From: Desulfofalx alkaliphila DSM 12257
GTDB lineage: Bacteria; Bacillota; Desulfotomaculia; Desulfotomaculales; Desulfohalotomaculaceae
Assembly (NCBI RefSeq): GCF_000711975.1
Contig: NZ_KL544001.1
Coordinates: 1 to 45,760 of the forward strand
Length of the DNA: 45,760 nucleotides
Direction: 5' to 3'
Shown here: piece by piece, positions 1 to 8,617 of the stretch
Numbering within the stretch: position 1 is the first letter of the stretch
Layout of the letters: the number at the start of each line of letters is the position of its first letter
The notes under the pieces: model-generated
The model's input: only the letters and a program-made list of their open reading frames with translations
The model's database searches: none
Told to the model about the DNA's origin: nothing
Translations under genes and position numbers: made by a program

Positions 1-2
1 AC

Positions 3-281
3 AGCGATCAGGGTAGCCAATTTACTTCGAAGGAATTTGTTCGCTCATGCGAAGCCCTGTTCATCCAGCAAAGCATGAGCCGAACAGGCTGTCCCTATGA
101 CAATGCACCGATCGAGCGCTACTTTAACACCTTGAAACATGAGCTGATCTATCTTTTCGAGTATAGAACTGAACGTGAATTGGATGCTGCAGTAGCGGAA
201 TTTGCCTACGCTTGGTATAACCGAGTACGGCCTCACACGTTCAATGGTGGTCTAACACCGGCTGCTGCCAGAGTGGCTTGA
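3..281 (+). mobile_element. IS3-family transposase OrfB, C-terminal part (cut by window edge)
   Basis: The open frame enters from the left edge and ends at 281 (93 residues visible). It is the C-terminal part of an rve/DDE integrase. It begins SDQGSQFTS, which carries the second catalytic Asp. DNAPIERYFNTLKHE holds the catalytic Glu, and YAWYNRVRPH is the usual IS3/IS150-group tail. This enzyme cuts and joins the ends of its own element. The rest of orfB and the upstream orfA lie outside the window, so intactness cannot be judged. The right terminal repeat should lie within about 100 bases after the stop; a segment ending in CA near 320 is a candidate, but it cannot be confirmed without the left end. 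Confidence 0.9.
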
Positions 282-390
282 TACTATGTGCTGGTGTTAC
301 AATTTTGCTTGACCACGTCACCTTCAATACTCCAGCAGAGAAATTATTGGAATAGAAAAAGGCGGCGAAGAACTTTTTTTGTAATTATAA

Positions 391-427
391 TCATCCACTT
401 TTATAAAAAAACAGTGGATGATTTTTT
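391..427 (+). terminator. Intrinsic terminator between the IS element and cas6
   Basis: A perfect 9-bp stem (391-399 with 413-421) is followed by six T residues. It probably ends read-through from the IS. The rest of the 282-589 gap is AT-rich. I found no gene and no repeated CRISPR-like unit in it. Confidence 0.8.
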
Positions 428-589
428 AATATAAAAAGCATTGTCAAACTGTTGACAGGTATCATTGATTCTTATGACAAGAGGGGTGTAGTGGTGAAAC
501 TTTAGATAACATGGGATATGTTGTCGATTTAAAGGATTGTATAAATTAATGACGAAAACACACATAAAAATAAAAGAGGAGCTAGGTTT

Positions 590-1327
590 ATGCATATTTA
601 TGTAACTTTTAAACCAACGGCACCCCCCCTCGTTTTGCCTATACATTACAACCATATAGTTCAATCGGCCATTTACTCTAATTTACTACCGGAAAATGCT
701 TCTTTCTTTCACAATGAAGGTTATATGGGTGGTGGTCGAAGGTATAAATTATTTGCGTTTTCAAGGCTTGTTGGTAATTGCCGGTTTAATAAGCAGAAGG
801 GCGAAGTTTCATTTTCCGAGGAGATGAAATTGGTAATCTCCTCACCTTCAAAAGTTTTTTGTCATTCTATAGTTAACGGCTTGATTAGTGCAAATACTAT
901 TCGTCTTGGTAGAACAACTGTCAAAGTGGAAAGCATCTATATAGAAGACAATCGAATAGTAGACAGCAAACTAGTATTAAAAACACTCTCTCCTATAGTA
1001 ACTTATAGCACGCTAGTGAAGCCTGACGGTAGAAAGTACACGGTATATTTTCAACCCGGGGAACCAGAGTTTAACAAACAACTGACTAATAACTTAATAA
1101 AAAAGTACGAAGCAAATTACAATGAAAAAGCACCTGCTGAAGACTTAAATATTAAAGTGCTGGGTTCGCCTAAATTACATGTAATGAAATACAAAGACTT
1201 TATTATTAAGGGTTATAGTTGTCGTTTAAAGTTGTTCGGTCACCAAGAATTATTAAATATAGCCTTGGCGGCAGGTTTAGGCTCTAAAAACAGTCAGGGT
1301 TATGGCTGTATGGCGTTATGTCAATAA
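590..1327 (+). CDS. cas6: CRISPR-associated endoribonuclease Cas6 (orphan)
   Basis: Cas6 cuts the CRISPR precursor RNA inside each repeat to make crRNAs in type I and III systems. The 245-residue length is normal. The C-terminus carries the family's glycine-rich loop, GLGSKNSQGYGCM, directly before the end, and the N-terminal half has the ferredoxin-like pattern of the RAMP fold. A His in the N-terminal third (HYNHIV, about residues 24-29) could be the catalytic His, but this is not certain. The start is ATG 590, preceded by AGAGGAG. No cas1/2/3/5/7/8 gene and no repeat array is present in the window. An IS lies upstream and an unrelated MscS gene converges downstream. It may be a leftover of a deleted locus, or it may serve an array elsewhere in the genome. 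Confidence 0.85.
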   Translation: MHIYVTFKPTAPPLVLPIHYNHIVQSAIYSNLLPENASFFHNEGYMGGGRRYKLFAFSRLVGNCRFNKQKGEVSFSEEMKLVISSPSKVFCHSIVNGLISANTIRLGRTTVKVESIYIEDNRIVDSKLVLKTLSPIVTYSTLVKPDGRKYTVYFQPGEPEFNKQLTNNLIKKYEANYNEKAPAEDLNIKVLGSPKLHVMKYKDFIIKGYSCRLKLFGHQELLNIALAAGLGSKNSQGYGCMALCQ

Positions 1328-1351
1328 ACCAACCTTGCTTTTTAATAACGC

Positions 1352-1377
1352 AGGGGTGGACGACTTTATCCACCCCT
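1352..1377. terminator. Convergent hairpin between cas6 and mscS
   Basis: A 9-bp perfect stem (1352-1360 with 1369-1377) lies between two convergent genes. It has no strong T-run, so it is a weak terminator candidate. A second tight hairpin (1398-1404 with 1407-1413) follows. Confidence 0.4.
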
Positions 1378-1442
1378 ATACTGTAAACCAATGAAAGCCG
1401 ACAGGGCTGTCGGTTGCTAGATTAGTAAAACACCGGCCGTGC

Positions 1443-2558
1443 CTAATTTTCCACCTGCTGTTTGCTTCCAAAACTAACGCTTCTACTTCTGGGAAGTTCC
1501 ACCGACACATCTTCATTTTCCAGTATCTGCATTATCTTGAAGTTTACATCTTCTTTAACACTTAAAAACTCTTCCCAATCTGTTGTAACTGTAAAGAAAT
1601 ACAGAAAGATTTCCAGATTGGATTTGCCGTAATTATCAAACCTTACAAAGATGGTTTCTTTGTGGATATCCGGGTGTTTTTCAAGCATCTCCCTAATTTG
1701 GGTTACACATCTCTTTAATTTATCCCTAGGCGTTGTAAAGGAAACTTCCAAATTAAAGGTAATTCTGCGCTTACCCATTCTTGACCAGTTTGTTATGGGT
1801 TCATGGGCAAGGGTGGAATTGGGCACAGTGGTTATTGCATCGGCAAATGTTCTTATTTTTGTGCTTCTAAAATTAATGTCTTCGACAGTGCCCTCAACGT
1901 TGGGGGTTTTAATCCAATCCCCAATGGAAAAAGGTTTATCAACTATAATAACCACACCGCCGAAAATGTTAGACAGGGTGTTTTGGGCTGCCAGTGCAAA
2001 GGCTAAACCACCTAAGCCGAGGCCGGCAATTAAACCGTTTATATCATAGTCCCATTCCTGGGCAATGATGGTAAAGGCGATAAGTATAGTGATTATACGC
2101 AGTGCCCTGGAAATAAAGGTGTAGAGGATTTTATCTACTTCCACATTAACCTTATCCTGAAATTTCTTAAACAATATTGAATGAACGTCTTGCAGGTTGT
2201 ATAAACCCCAGGTAATTAGAATTATTATTGCGGTGCGGAATAACCTGGTGGCAAGCAGCTGCTGACCTTCTTCCAAAGGCAAATATACCAGGGCAGCATA
2301 AATGCCTAGCACTATAAAAAAGGCTCTCATGGGGCCTTCAAAGGCAAGCAGTGCCTTTTGGTCTGTATCTATATTAGTTCTTTTAAATAGTTTTAATACT
2401 AATTTAAAAACATAGCTTGTAAACAGTTTTCGCAGTAGCATAAAAAACAAAAATATTAAAGTGGCTATTACAAAATCTTGGGCAACGGGCGGCAGCGTAT
2501 TTAGCATGCCTTCAAGATAACCCAAACTGTAGTGATACATGTCAAGCAGTTTTTGCAT
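1443..2558 (-). CDS. MscS-family mechanosensitive ion channel
   Basis: This is a pressure-relief channel of the cytoplasmic membrane that opens on hypo-osmotic shock. Four or five hydrophobic segments lie in the first ~170 residues. They are followed by the Gly/Ala-rich pore helix (GLGLGGLAFALAAQNTLSN) and the MscS beta domain (GDWIKT, VEDINFRSTKIRT, VPNSTLA). The C-terminal alpha/beta domain follows. I start at the ATG at 2558, because AAAGGTGGG lies about 12 bases upstream. The longer frame from 2612 adds 18 residues without a ribosome site. The length is then 371 residues, in the YnaI/YbdG-like size class. It is a single gene, convergent with cas6. Confidence 0.92.
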   Translation of the reverse strand: MQKLLDMYHYSLGYLEGMLNTLPPVAQDFVIATLIFLFFMLLRKLFTSYVFKLVLKLFKRTNIDTDQKALLAFEGPMRAFFIVLGIYAALVYLPLEEGQQLLATRLFRTAIIILITWGLYNLQDVHSILFKKFQDKVNVEVDKILYTFISRALRIITILIAFTIIAQEWDYDINGLIAGLGLGGLAFALAAQNTLSNIFGGVVIIVDKPFSIGDWIKTPNVEGTVEDINFRSTKIRTFADAITTVPNSTLAHEPITNWSRMGKRRITFNLEVSFTTPRDKLKRCVTQIREMLEKHPDIHKETIFVRFDNYGKSNLEIFLYFFTVTTDWEEFLSVKEDVNFKIMQILENEDVSVELPRSRSVSFGSKQQVEN

Positions 2559-2866
2559 GATGCAAAAAATCCCACCTTTATACCTAATGTTACTTATAAT
2601 TCTATAAAACAAAGGGCATGTCCTTCAAAAAACTACATAATACTTACTCTGCACAACAATACCCCTTTTCAAACTTGCCTATTGCTTGGTTTCCGAGAAG
2701 TGTTATTTTTAGTCAGTGGTGAAAGAACTTTTTTCTTTCCGGTTCATACTGTCCAGTGGTAGCAGAATAAGAACATTCGACATAGTTTTTACATGTTATC
2801 TAATTAAGATTGGTAAAATGTTGTTATATAGTATACAATCCATATTTTAAGGAGTGTTATTAAATT

Positions 2867-4339
2867 ATGTCTGCCAGGTTTTGTTTTAAAAGAAAATTAA
2901 AGCTTGATACATATAAACATTCTAAAAAGTTAAAAGACCTACTTCCCCTACTGCTTGATCACATTCCCAATTGTATTATGCTCACAGACCTGAAGGGGCG
3001 TGTAATATATGTTAACAAATCCACTGAGATAAATAGCGGCTATACATATGATGAACTTATTGGAAAAGAACCTGGTATTCTTAATGGGGAAGAGAAGGCA
3101 GATGAAATTCAAAGGGAAATTATCAGCCATATGAAACAATTAAAGAAGTGGTCGGGAGATATACTACAAAGGAAGAAGGATGGTTCGAAGTATTTAGCTG
3201 AATTTGAAGTCTTTCCCATATGGGGGAGAGATGGCAGACCCCTTGCTTGGGGAAGTATACAACGTGATATAAGTAAAAGAAAAAGTGCTGAAGAACAATT
3301 GCGGTTTTCCGAGAAACGTTTTTCCACAATCTTTAATCTTAGCCCGGTTTCCATGACAATACTAAGATATGAAGACTTGCGGTGTATTGATGTTAATGAC
3401 AGTTTTGTTGATACCACCGGCTACTCCCGTGATGAGGTAATAGGCAAAACTCCTCTGGATATTAATATATATTTTGACCCCAATGACCTATTGAAAATGA
3501 AGAAAATATTAGCTGAACAAGGTTTCATTAGAAACCATGAGGTATGGTTTGTGCGCAAAAACGGTGAACCTTTTGTGACCCTTTTGTCCGTAGATGTCGT
3601 AACATTATGGGGTGAGCGCCTCTTATTAACAGCCGCTAAAGATATAACCGAGCTGAAAAAGTATGAGGAAGAAATGGCACACCTTGGGAGGATGGAAGTA
3701 ATTGGCCAAATGGCTGCAGGCATAGGGCATGAGGTTAGAAATCCAATGACCACCGTAAGGGGCTTAATACAAATTCTGAAAGAAAAACAGGACTGCTCAA
3801 ACTATAAGGATTACTTTGATATTATGATTGATGAACTGGATAGGGCAAACTCTATTATTACAGAGTTTTTATCAATAGCAAGAACAAAACATATAAACAA
3901 GTCCAAGGGAAATCTAAATCATACACTGGATTCGATTTACCCTCTTATTGAAGCCACTGCCATGAATAAAAATATAAATGTAATCATAAACAAAGGTGAT
4001 ATACCGGATTTAATGATAAATGAAAAAGAAATAAAACAATTGGTGCTGAATATTTTCTCCAACGGCCTTGATGCAATGCCTAATGGAGGAAATTTATTTA
4101 TTAGTACCTATACCAATAATGATCGTGTTATACTTGCTATTAAAGACGAGGGATATGGCATTGATTCAGAGGTGCTGAAAAAACTGGGAACCCCATTTGT
4201 TACAAACAAGGAACAGGGTACAGGATTAGGTTTAGCCATTTGTTATGGAATTGCTGCCCGTCATAATGCCGTTATAGAAGTAGACACAAGCCCTAATGGC
4301 ACAACCTTTTATGTTAAATTTTCAAATAAAAGTTCATAA
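2867..4339 (+). CDS. PAS-domain sensor histidine kinase (KinA/KinE-like, orphan)
   Basis: A cytoplasmic two-component kinase with no membrane segment. It has two PAS domains (about residues 25-135 and 145-270), then HisKA with the H-box GIGHEVRNPMTTVRG (phospho-acceptor His288). The HATPase_c domain follows, with an N-box (NIFSNGLDAMPNGG), a G1-box (DEGYGID) and a G2-box (GTGLGLAI). H-box and neighbouring sequence resemble Bacillus sporulation kinases KinA/KinE, which phosphorylate Spo0F (family knowledge). No response regulator is adjacent, which fits an orphan sporulation-type kinase; the sporulation role is inference. AAGGAG precedes ATG 2867. Confidence 0.9.
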   Translation: MSARFCFKRKLKLDTYKHSKKLKDLLPLLLDHIPNCIMLTDLKGRVIYVNKSTEINSGYTYDELIGKEPGILNGEEKADEIQREIISHMKQLKKWSGDILQRKKDGSKYLAEFEVFPIWGRDGRPLAWGSIQRDISKRKSAEEQLRFSEKRFSTIFNLSPVSMTILRYEDLRCIDVNDSFVDTTGYSRDEVIGKTPLDINIYFDPNDLLKMKKILAEQGFIRNHEVWFVRKNGEPFVTLLSVDVVTLWGERLLLTAAKDITELKKYEEEMAHLGRMEVIGQMAAGIGHEVRNPMTTVRGLIQILKEKQDCSNYKDYFDIMIDELDRANSIITEFLSIARTKHINKSKGNLNHTLDSIYPLIEATAMNKNINVIINKGDIPDLMINEKEIKQLVLNIFSNGLDAMPNGGNLFISTYTNNDRVILAIKDEGYGIDSEVLKKLGTPFVTNKEQGTGLGLAICYGIAARHNAVIEVDTSPNGTTFYVKFSNKSS

Positions 4340-4376
4340 ACACTAAATTGGTGAGCTGAGCAAATTAAGGATTATG

Positions 4377-4405
4377 TTGCAATAACAATATTATAACGAT
4401 ATAAT
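4377..4405 (+). promoter_or_regulatory. Sigma-A type promoter of the acetamidase gene
   Basis: TTGCAA (4377-4382), a 17-base spacer, and TATAAT (4400-4405), lying 35 bases before the GTG start. Confidence 0.7.
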
Positions 4406-4439
4406 CCCGCTAATAATTGTTAACGGAGGATGAATAACA

Positions 4440-5330
4440 GTGAAAATAACATCGGATCAAGTAATTTTTCGTTTTGAACCGGAGCTAAAACCGGTAGCTC
4501 ATGCTGACAGCGGTGATATAATCATCTTTGAAACCAAGGACTGTTTTGGGAATCAGGTAAATTGCAGCACCAAGTCGGTGGACAGCCTTGACTGGCAGAA
4601 TATAAATCCGGCTACCGGGCCGGTATACATTAATGATGCACAACCGGGGGATAGCCTCAAGGTCAGCATCTTATCCATTGAGCTTGCTGACCAGGGAGTA
4701 ATGGCGGCAATGCCTGGCCTTGGTGTGCTGGGTGATACAGTAGAGAAGGCAGAATTTAAAATTATACCTGTTAAAGAAAACCTGGCATATTTTAATGATA
4801 TTCCCTTGGAAGTAAAGCCCATGGTGGGGGTAATTGGTGTTGCCACCAAAGAAGATGTTGTAACCTGCGATACCCCCGGGCCCCATGGCGGTAATTTGGA
4901 CACCACCCTTGTGTGTCCCGGCAATGAAATTATTTTTCCGGTAAGTGCACCGGGGGCACTGCTGGCCATGGGTGATGTTCATGCCCGTATGGGTGAAGGT
5001 GAAGTCTGGGTTACCGGCATTGAGATTGCAGCCAATGTTACTGTGAAGGTAGAAGTGTTAAAGAACATCCCGGTCCAAGAGCCGGTTATTATCAATAATG
5101 AAATAGTGGCCTTTTTGAGTTCTGCCCTAACACTGGATGAAGCGGTGAAAAAAGCCACTTCATATGCTGTTAACTGCCTTGTGGAGCTTGGCTTACCTTA
5201 CAATGAGGCAGGGATGCTGTTAAGCGCCGCGGCAGACTTGCAAATATCTCAGGTGGTAGACCCGCTTAAAACGGCTAGAATTGTAGTGCCTAGGTGGATA
5301 TTAACCAAATATGGCTTAAAAATAAATTAA
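4440..5330 (+). CDS. Acetamidase/formamidase family protein
   Basis: FmdA/AmdA-family amidohydrolase. Characterised members hydrolyse formamide or acetamide to ammonia and the acid. The 296-residue length fits. Family signatures include INPATGPVYINDAQPGD, TPGPHGGNLD (about residue 147) and MGDVHARMGEGEVWVTG, where the metal and substrate ligands usually lie. The start is GTG 4440, with CGGAGGA nine bases upstream. It stands alone behind its own promoter and may supply ammonia. The real substrate cannot be told from sequence. Confidence 0.9.
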   Translation: MKITSDQVIFRFEPELKPVAHADSGDIIIFETKDCFGNQVNCSTKSVDSLDWQNINPATGPVYINDAQPGDSLKVSILSIELADQGVMAAMPGLGVLGDTVEKAEFKIIPVKENLAYFNDIPLEVKPMVGVIGVATKEDVVTCDTPGPHGGNLDTTLVCPGNEIIFPVSAPGALLAMGDVHARMGEGEVWVTGIEIAANVTVKVEVLKNIPVQEPVIINNEIVAFLSSALTLDEAVKKATSYAVNCLVELGLPYNEAGMLLSAAADLQISQVVDPLKTARIVVPRWILTKYGLKIN

Positions 5331-5366
5331 TGGTAAAGATGCTACGTATATCCCGATAGATAAATA

Positions 5367-5461
5367 TTTTCTCTAACGCTTAGGAACAACACGGGGGTTG
5401 TTCCCTACAATTATATCAAATTGTGTAGGGAACGCCCCCTGTGGCGTTCCGCATTAGAAAA
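5367..5461. repeat. Palindromic intergenic element (MITE-like)
   Basis: About 95 bases with imperfect terminal inverted repeats (TTTTCTCTAACGC on the left, GCATTAGAAAAC on the right). Three stems lie inside: 5383-5390 with 5397-5404, 5403-5410 with a partner near 5421-5430, and 5429-5436 with 5443-5450. The RNA would fold into a cloverleaf-like structure. It has no coding capacity and no second copy in the window. It may also act as the terminator for the acetamidase gene and the converging DUF4180 gene. Confidence 0.55.
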
Positions 5462-5563
5462 CATAACATATGCATTTACTGTAAGCAAATTTCAGCGTTT
5501 ATTAATTAATTGCACATTAATCTACTGGTGTACATTTTATAAAAATGATGTACTTAAACAAGG

Positions 5564-5929
5564 CTAAACCTTACTTAGCTTTTCAATGGCCTCTTTTTCA
5601 TCTTGCAAGAAAAAAATATCTTTTCCTTTATTGCTCTCATATATAAAATCTCTTAAACTCTTACTTTTATATATTGAGAAATCTCCTATGATAGCTATTT
5701 TCGCATTATAATTAACAAATTTTTGCAATATCTCCCCGGCAAGCCTCGTACTTAAGTCAAAAAAGTCCTCACATATTGCTGATTTATTCAAAATCATACG
5801 ATTACAACCTGTTTTATAGTTTATTGTTGCCATAAAATCCAATGCTGACTGAACATCTGTTATTAGTATCTCATTACTATTTACAACAGCGATTTCAATA
5901 TTATTCTCTTTTACAATATTTATCTTCAT
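5564..5929 (-). CDS. DUF4180 domain-containing protein
   Basis: A 121-residue soluble protein that matches the DUF4180 family in length and pattern: the N-terminal beta strands, ALDFMATINYKTGCNRMILNKS, and the terminal IGDFS...SKSLRDFIYESN segment. The family has no established function, and no catalytic motif is visible. The start ATG is preceded by TTGGAGG on the minus strand. It is a lone gene convergent with the acetamidase gene. Confidence 0.75.
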   Translation of the reverse strand: MKINIVKENNIEIAVVNSNEILITDVQSALDFMATINYKTGCNRMILNKSAICEDFFDLSTRLAGEILQKFVNYNAKIAIIGDFSIYKSKSLRDFIYESNKGKDIFFLQDEKEAIEKLSKV

Positions 5930-6131
5930 AATAAACCTCCAAGTTTATAGTATTCTTCATCAGACATTTTCACTTAAGCACATGATGTAATTCCCCTGCC
6001 GAACTAAATTATCTAAAATTATAGCAGGGTATGGGAAAACACACAAAACCGCAAATCAATTGTCCGGTGTCATTGCCCCCTTCTTTAATTCCGTTGTCAT
6101 CATTACCATATTTTGATATTCATGTTTATAC

Positions 6132-6160
6132 TTGCTTTGTCCACACAAAGAAAATAAAAT
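6132..6160 (+). promoter_or_regulatory. Promoter of the glucosaminidase gene
   Basis: TTGCTT (6132-6137), a 17-base spacer, and TAAAAT (6155-6160). A small inverted repeat (CTTTGT/ACAAAG) starts at the -35 box. Confidence 0.55.
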
Positions 6161-6203
6161 GATAATATCAACTTATTAATTATATGGAAGGCAGGTTAAT
6201 GAA

Positions 6204-7523
6204 TTGAAGAAGCGTTTTATAATATGGTTGTGCTTGGGGTTTTTAGTGGCCCTTCTTTATGTGGGATTGGCAGAGGCAAAAGGTATTCAAATAGTCATTG
6301 ACGGCAATAGGGTAACCATTCCCCACGAAGACCAGCAGGCCATTATCCGAGACGACAGAGTATTTGTTCCCTTAAGGGTTATTGCAGAAAATTTGGGTGC
6401 TGAGGTAGAATGGTTTTCTGAAACTAAACAGGTGGTAATTTCTACCCTGGCAAAAAATATTAAGCCTGTCCCTAGAAATAACTATCAAAATGCTGTTGAA
6501 ATTGTAATTAACGAACGAGTAATTGAACCACCCGCAGGGTATGGCAATCCCTTTATAACAGACAAGGGTCGTGTTTTAGTTCCCCTAAGACTAATTGGAG
6601 AAAACCTGGAATGTCAGGTGGAATGGATAGAAGATTCCCGTACCGTAGAAATCTTTCATAAAAATAAGGACTTCTACCCTGTACCGGGCCCAAGCCCAAG
6701 CCCCGACCCCAATGCCGATCCTGAAGTGGCAAACTTAATAAATGAATTAGCCAGTTATCAAACTAACATCCGTTTGTCAGATATGTCTTTCATTAACTCC
6801 AAAGAATTACTGACTAAAGATATTAATAGCTTTAGTGCAGCGGAAATAAATCACCTTAAGCAACTACTTAATTTACTAAAAAGATACGATAAAAATATTC
6901 AGCTGCCCAATGGACAAGTTATAGCCAGTGCAGATTTAACCATTAAGGGTGCTCCTTTGGTTACAGCGGAACAGCTCAATGATTGGCTAAGAAAAGAAAC
7001 TCCACGGATCCGGGCTAAAATGCAAGAAATGGGCAGGGAGTTTATTCCTATTCCCGATTATTTGGCAGAGCTGTATATAGAAATTGGTAAAGAGTACGGG
7101 ATTAGGGGTGACTTGGCATTTTGTCAAGCGGTAAAGGAAACCCACTATTTCCAATTCACCGGTGACGTCAAGCCTTATCAAAATAATTTCTGTGGATTAT
7201 GGGCCACCGGGTCACCATGTTCCGGAGCCGAACCGCTAAACGGTGTTGATCCGTCCAAGGCCTGGTTTGAGAAAGGGGTACATGGCTTGGTATTTGCCTC
7301 TCCGGAAATAGGGGTAGAGGCCCATATCCAGCATTTATATGCATATTCAACACCCAAGGATATTCCTCTTCCTGCCAATAAGGAACTGTGTAATCCTAGA
7401 TATGTACTGGTTAACAGGGGATCTGCAACCACCTGGCAAGGTTTAAATGCCAGATGGGCAGTGCCGGGAACAACCTACGGTCAGAGCATAATTCAAGATT
7501 ATTGGATGAACAGTTATAGGTAG
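6204..7523 (+). CDS. Secreted glucosaminidase with copper-amine-oxidase-N stalk domains
   Basis: Peptidoglycan hydrolase carrying an N-terminal signal peptide (Lys-Lys-Arg, hydrophobic core, AEA cleavage region about residues 23-26). Two copper-amine-oxidase N-terminal repeats follow (about 28-75 and 92-145), each with the VFVPLRVIAENLGAEVEW type of motif. After a Pro/Ser linker (PVPGPSPSPDP) and a helical part comes a C-terminal glucosaminidase domain (about 290-435) with FCQAVKETHYFQFTG, which probably holds the catalytic Glu, and NFCGLWATG. It probably cleaves the glycan strand outside the cell. The start is TTG 6204, with GGAAGGCAGG upstream. Stalk-type fusions of this kind are typical of Clostridia. 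Confidence 0.85.
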   Translation: MKKRFIIWLCLGFLVALLYVGLAEAKGIQIVIDGNRVTIPHEDQQAIIRDDRVFVPLRVIAENLGAEVEWFSETKQVVISTLAKNIKPVPRNNYQNAVEIVINERVIEPPAGYGNPFITDKGRVLVPLRLIGENLECQVEWIEDSRTVEIFHKNKDFYPVPGPSPSPDPNADPEVANLINELASYQTNIRLSDMSFINSKELLTKDINSFSAAEINHLKQLLNLLKRYDKNIQLPNGQVIASADLTIKGAPLVTAEQLNDWLRKETPRIRAKMQEMGREFIPIPDYLAELYIEIGKEYGIRGDLAFCQAVKETHYFQFTGDVKPYQNNFCGLWATGSPCSGAEPLNGVDPSKAWFEKGVHGLVFASPEIGVEAHIQHLYAYSTPKDIPLPANKELCNPRYVLVNRGSATTWQGLNARWAVPGTTYGQSIIQDYWMNSYR

Positions 7524-7592
7524 GATTATGGGGAATCAATCCAAAAATCCCGGCAATATTGGGTGCTGTTTATACCAAAGGGAGGAACCCAT

Positions 7593-8243
7593 ATGGATCT
7601 AATCAAACAGCCGGGGGTTGTTCTTTGTAAATTCAAAAAAGGCGATTATATTATTAGACAGGGGGAAGAAATTCAGTACCTTTACTATTTAGAGAAAGGT
7701 AGTTGCCGCCGGTCAACCATCACAGAAAAAGGTGACGAGATTGTTTTTGGCATAAAGGATTCGTCTAAGGAGTTTGTTCAACGGGTGCTGGGGGTCTTGA
7801 TTTTATACAGTGACGGTGTCAGTGTAAGCAATTTTATTGCAGAAGAAGATTGTAGGTGTTATAGAATTCCCAAGGATACTTTCACTGAATATGTGCAAGA
7901 CAAACCGGATATTTTAAATAGCTTAGTCTCCCTTGCCATGTACGAACTGCGTGAATTGAAAAAATCCTTTCAAGCCAGGCAGGAAGGAAAGGTAGCTAAC
8001 CGACTCTGTGAGCTTTTATTAAATAATGCTTATCATAAAAATGGAAAATTAATAGTAAATAAAAAATACAGCCTTACAAAAATAAGCCAGTTTTTAGGTA
8101 TCCATAGAGTGACTGTGGCAAAGATATTAAAAAGCCTGAGAGACGAAGGCGTGATTACCAGAGAAAAGGAAGGCATTGTTATCCTGGACGAAAAACAATT
8201 AGAAAATTATGCCAATGCCGAAAAAATTATAGATTATAAGTAA
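7593..8243 (+). CDS. Crp/Fnr-family transcriptional regulator
   Basis: An N-terminal cNMP-binding-like beta barrel (FKKGDYIIRQGEEIQYLYYLEKG, about residues 15-40) and a C-terminal Crp-type winged helix (LTKISQFLGIHRVTVAKILKSLRDEG, about 160-187). There is no Cys cluster of the Fnr [4Fe-4S] type and no clear cAMP-binding motif, so the ligand is unknown. I start at ATG 7593, where AAAGGGAGG lies five bases or so upstream; an upstream in-frame start at 7563 has no ribosome site. It stands alone and has its own terminator. Confidence 0.85.
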   Translation: MDLIKQPGVVLCKFKKGDYIIRQGEEIQYLYYLEKGSCRRSTITEKGDEIVFGIKDSSKEFVQRVLGVLILYSDGVSVSNFIAEEDCRCYRIPKDTFTEYVQDKPDILNSLVSLAMYELRELKKSFQARQEGKVANRLCELLLNNAYHKNGKLIVNKKYSLTKISQFLGIHRVTVAKILKSLRDEGVITREKEGIVILDEKQLENYANAEKIIDYK

Positions 8244-8250
8244 TAAAAAA

Positions 8251-8277
8251 CCATGGGTGATTCTACCCATGGTTTTT
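8251..8277 (+). terminator. Intrinsic terminator of the crp/fnr gene
   Basis: A perfect 8-bp stem (8251-8258 with 8265-8272) and a T5 run, with A-residues before the stem so it may work both ways. Confidence 0.85.
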
Positions 8278-8350
8278 ATCATAAGTCATATGGGTCGCTT
8301 TTTATAACCCCTTTAAAGGGGAGGATAAAGACAGCATAACAAATTACTCC

Positions 8351-8380
8351 TTGTAAAAAAACAACTTATTGTACTATAAT
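8351..8380 (+). promoter_or_regulatory. Promoter of the MFS gene leader
   Basis: TTGTAA (8351-8356), an 18-base spacer, and TATAAT (8375-8380), about 240 bases before the MFS start. This implies a long 5' leader. Confidence 0.55.
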
Positions 8381-8408
8381 AATGCACAGTGGTTTGGCTT
8401 TTTAAAGT

Positions 8409-8499
8409 AGTATGGTAGTGAAAATGACATAAGTTTAGATTATGGATTTATTAAAATGGTAGGGTTGTAGTATGGTGGAAAAGCTATGACGGCATAAGT
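8409..8499 (+). repeat. Two approximate direct repeats in the MFS leader
   Basis: AGTATGGTAGTGAAAATGAC (from 8409) and AGTATGGTGGAAAAGCTATG (from 8469) begin exactly 60 bases apart, and both end in CATAAGT. They may be binding sites or duplicated RNA elements. I cannot match them to a known riboswitch. Confidence 0.45.
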
Positions 8500-8525
8500 A
8501 TATTAGCATACTAAAAGCATTTTTC

Positions 8526-8560
8526 TGCCCTCCTATATTTTTTTGGGGAGGCTTTTTTAT
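8526..8560 (+). terminator. Terminator/attenuator hairpin in the MFS leader
   Basis: GCC(C)TCC pairs with GGAGGC across an AT-rich loop. TTTTTTATTTT follows. It sits about 60 bases before the MFS ATG, downstream of the promoter, as expected for an attenuator. Confidence 0.55.
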
Positions 8561-8617
8561 TTTCCTTCCACCGAGGTTAAATTTATTTTAGATAAAGCCA
8601 GAAGGAGCAGGGTAACT

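Noticed and set aside
590-1442. CRISPR array near cas6
   Set aside because: No unit of 25-40 bases repeats at regular spacing on either strand around cas6; hairpins at 1352 and 1398 are single.
4553-4982. Long minus-strand ORFs inside the acetamidase gene
   Set aside because: They are antisense shadows of a well-supported gene; codon bias of the plus frame explains them.
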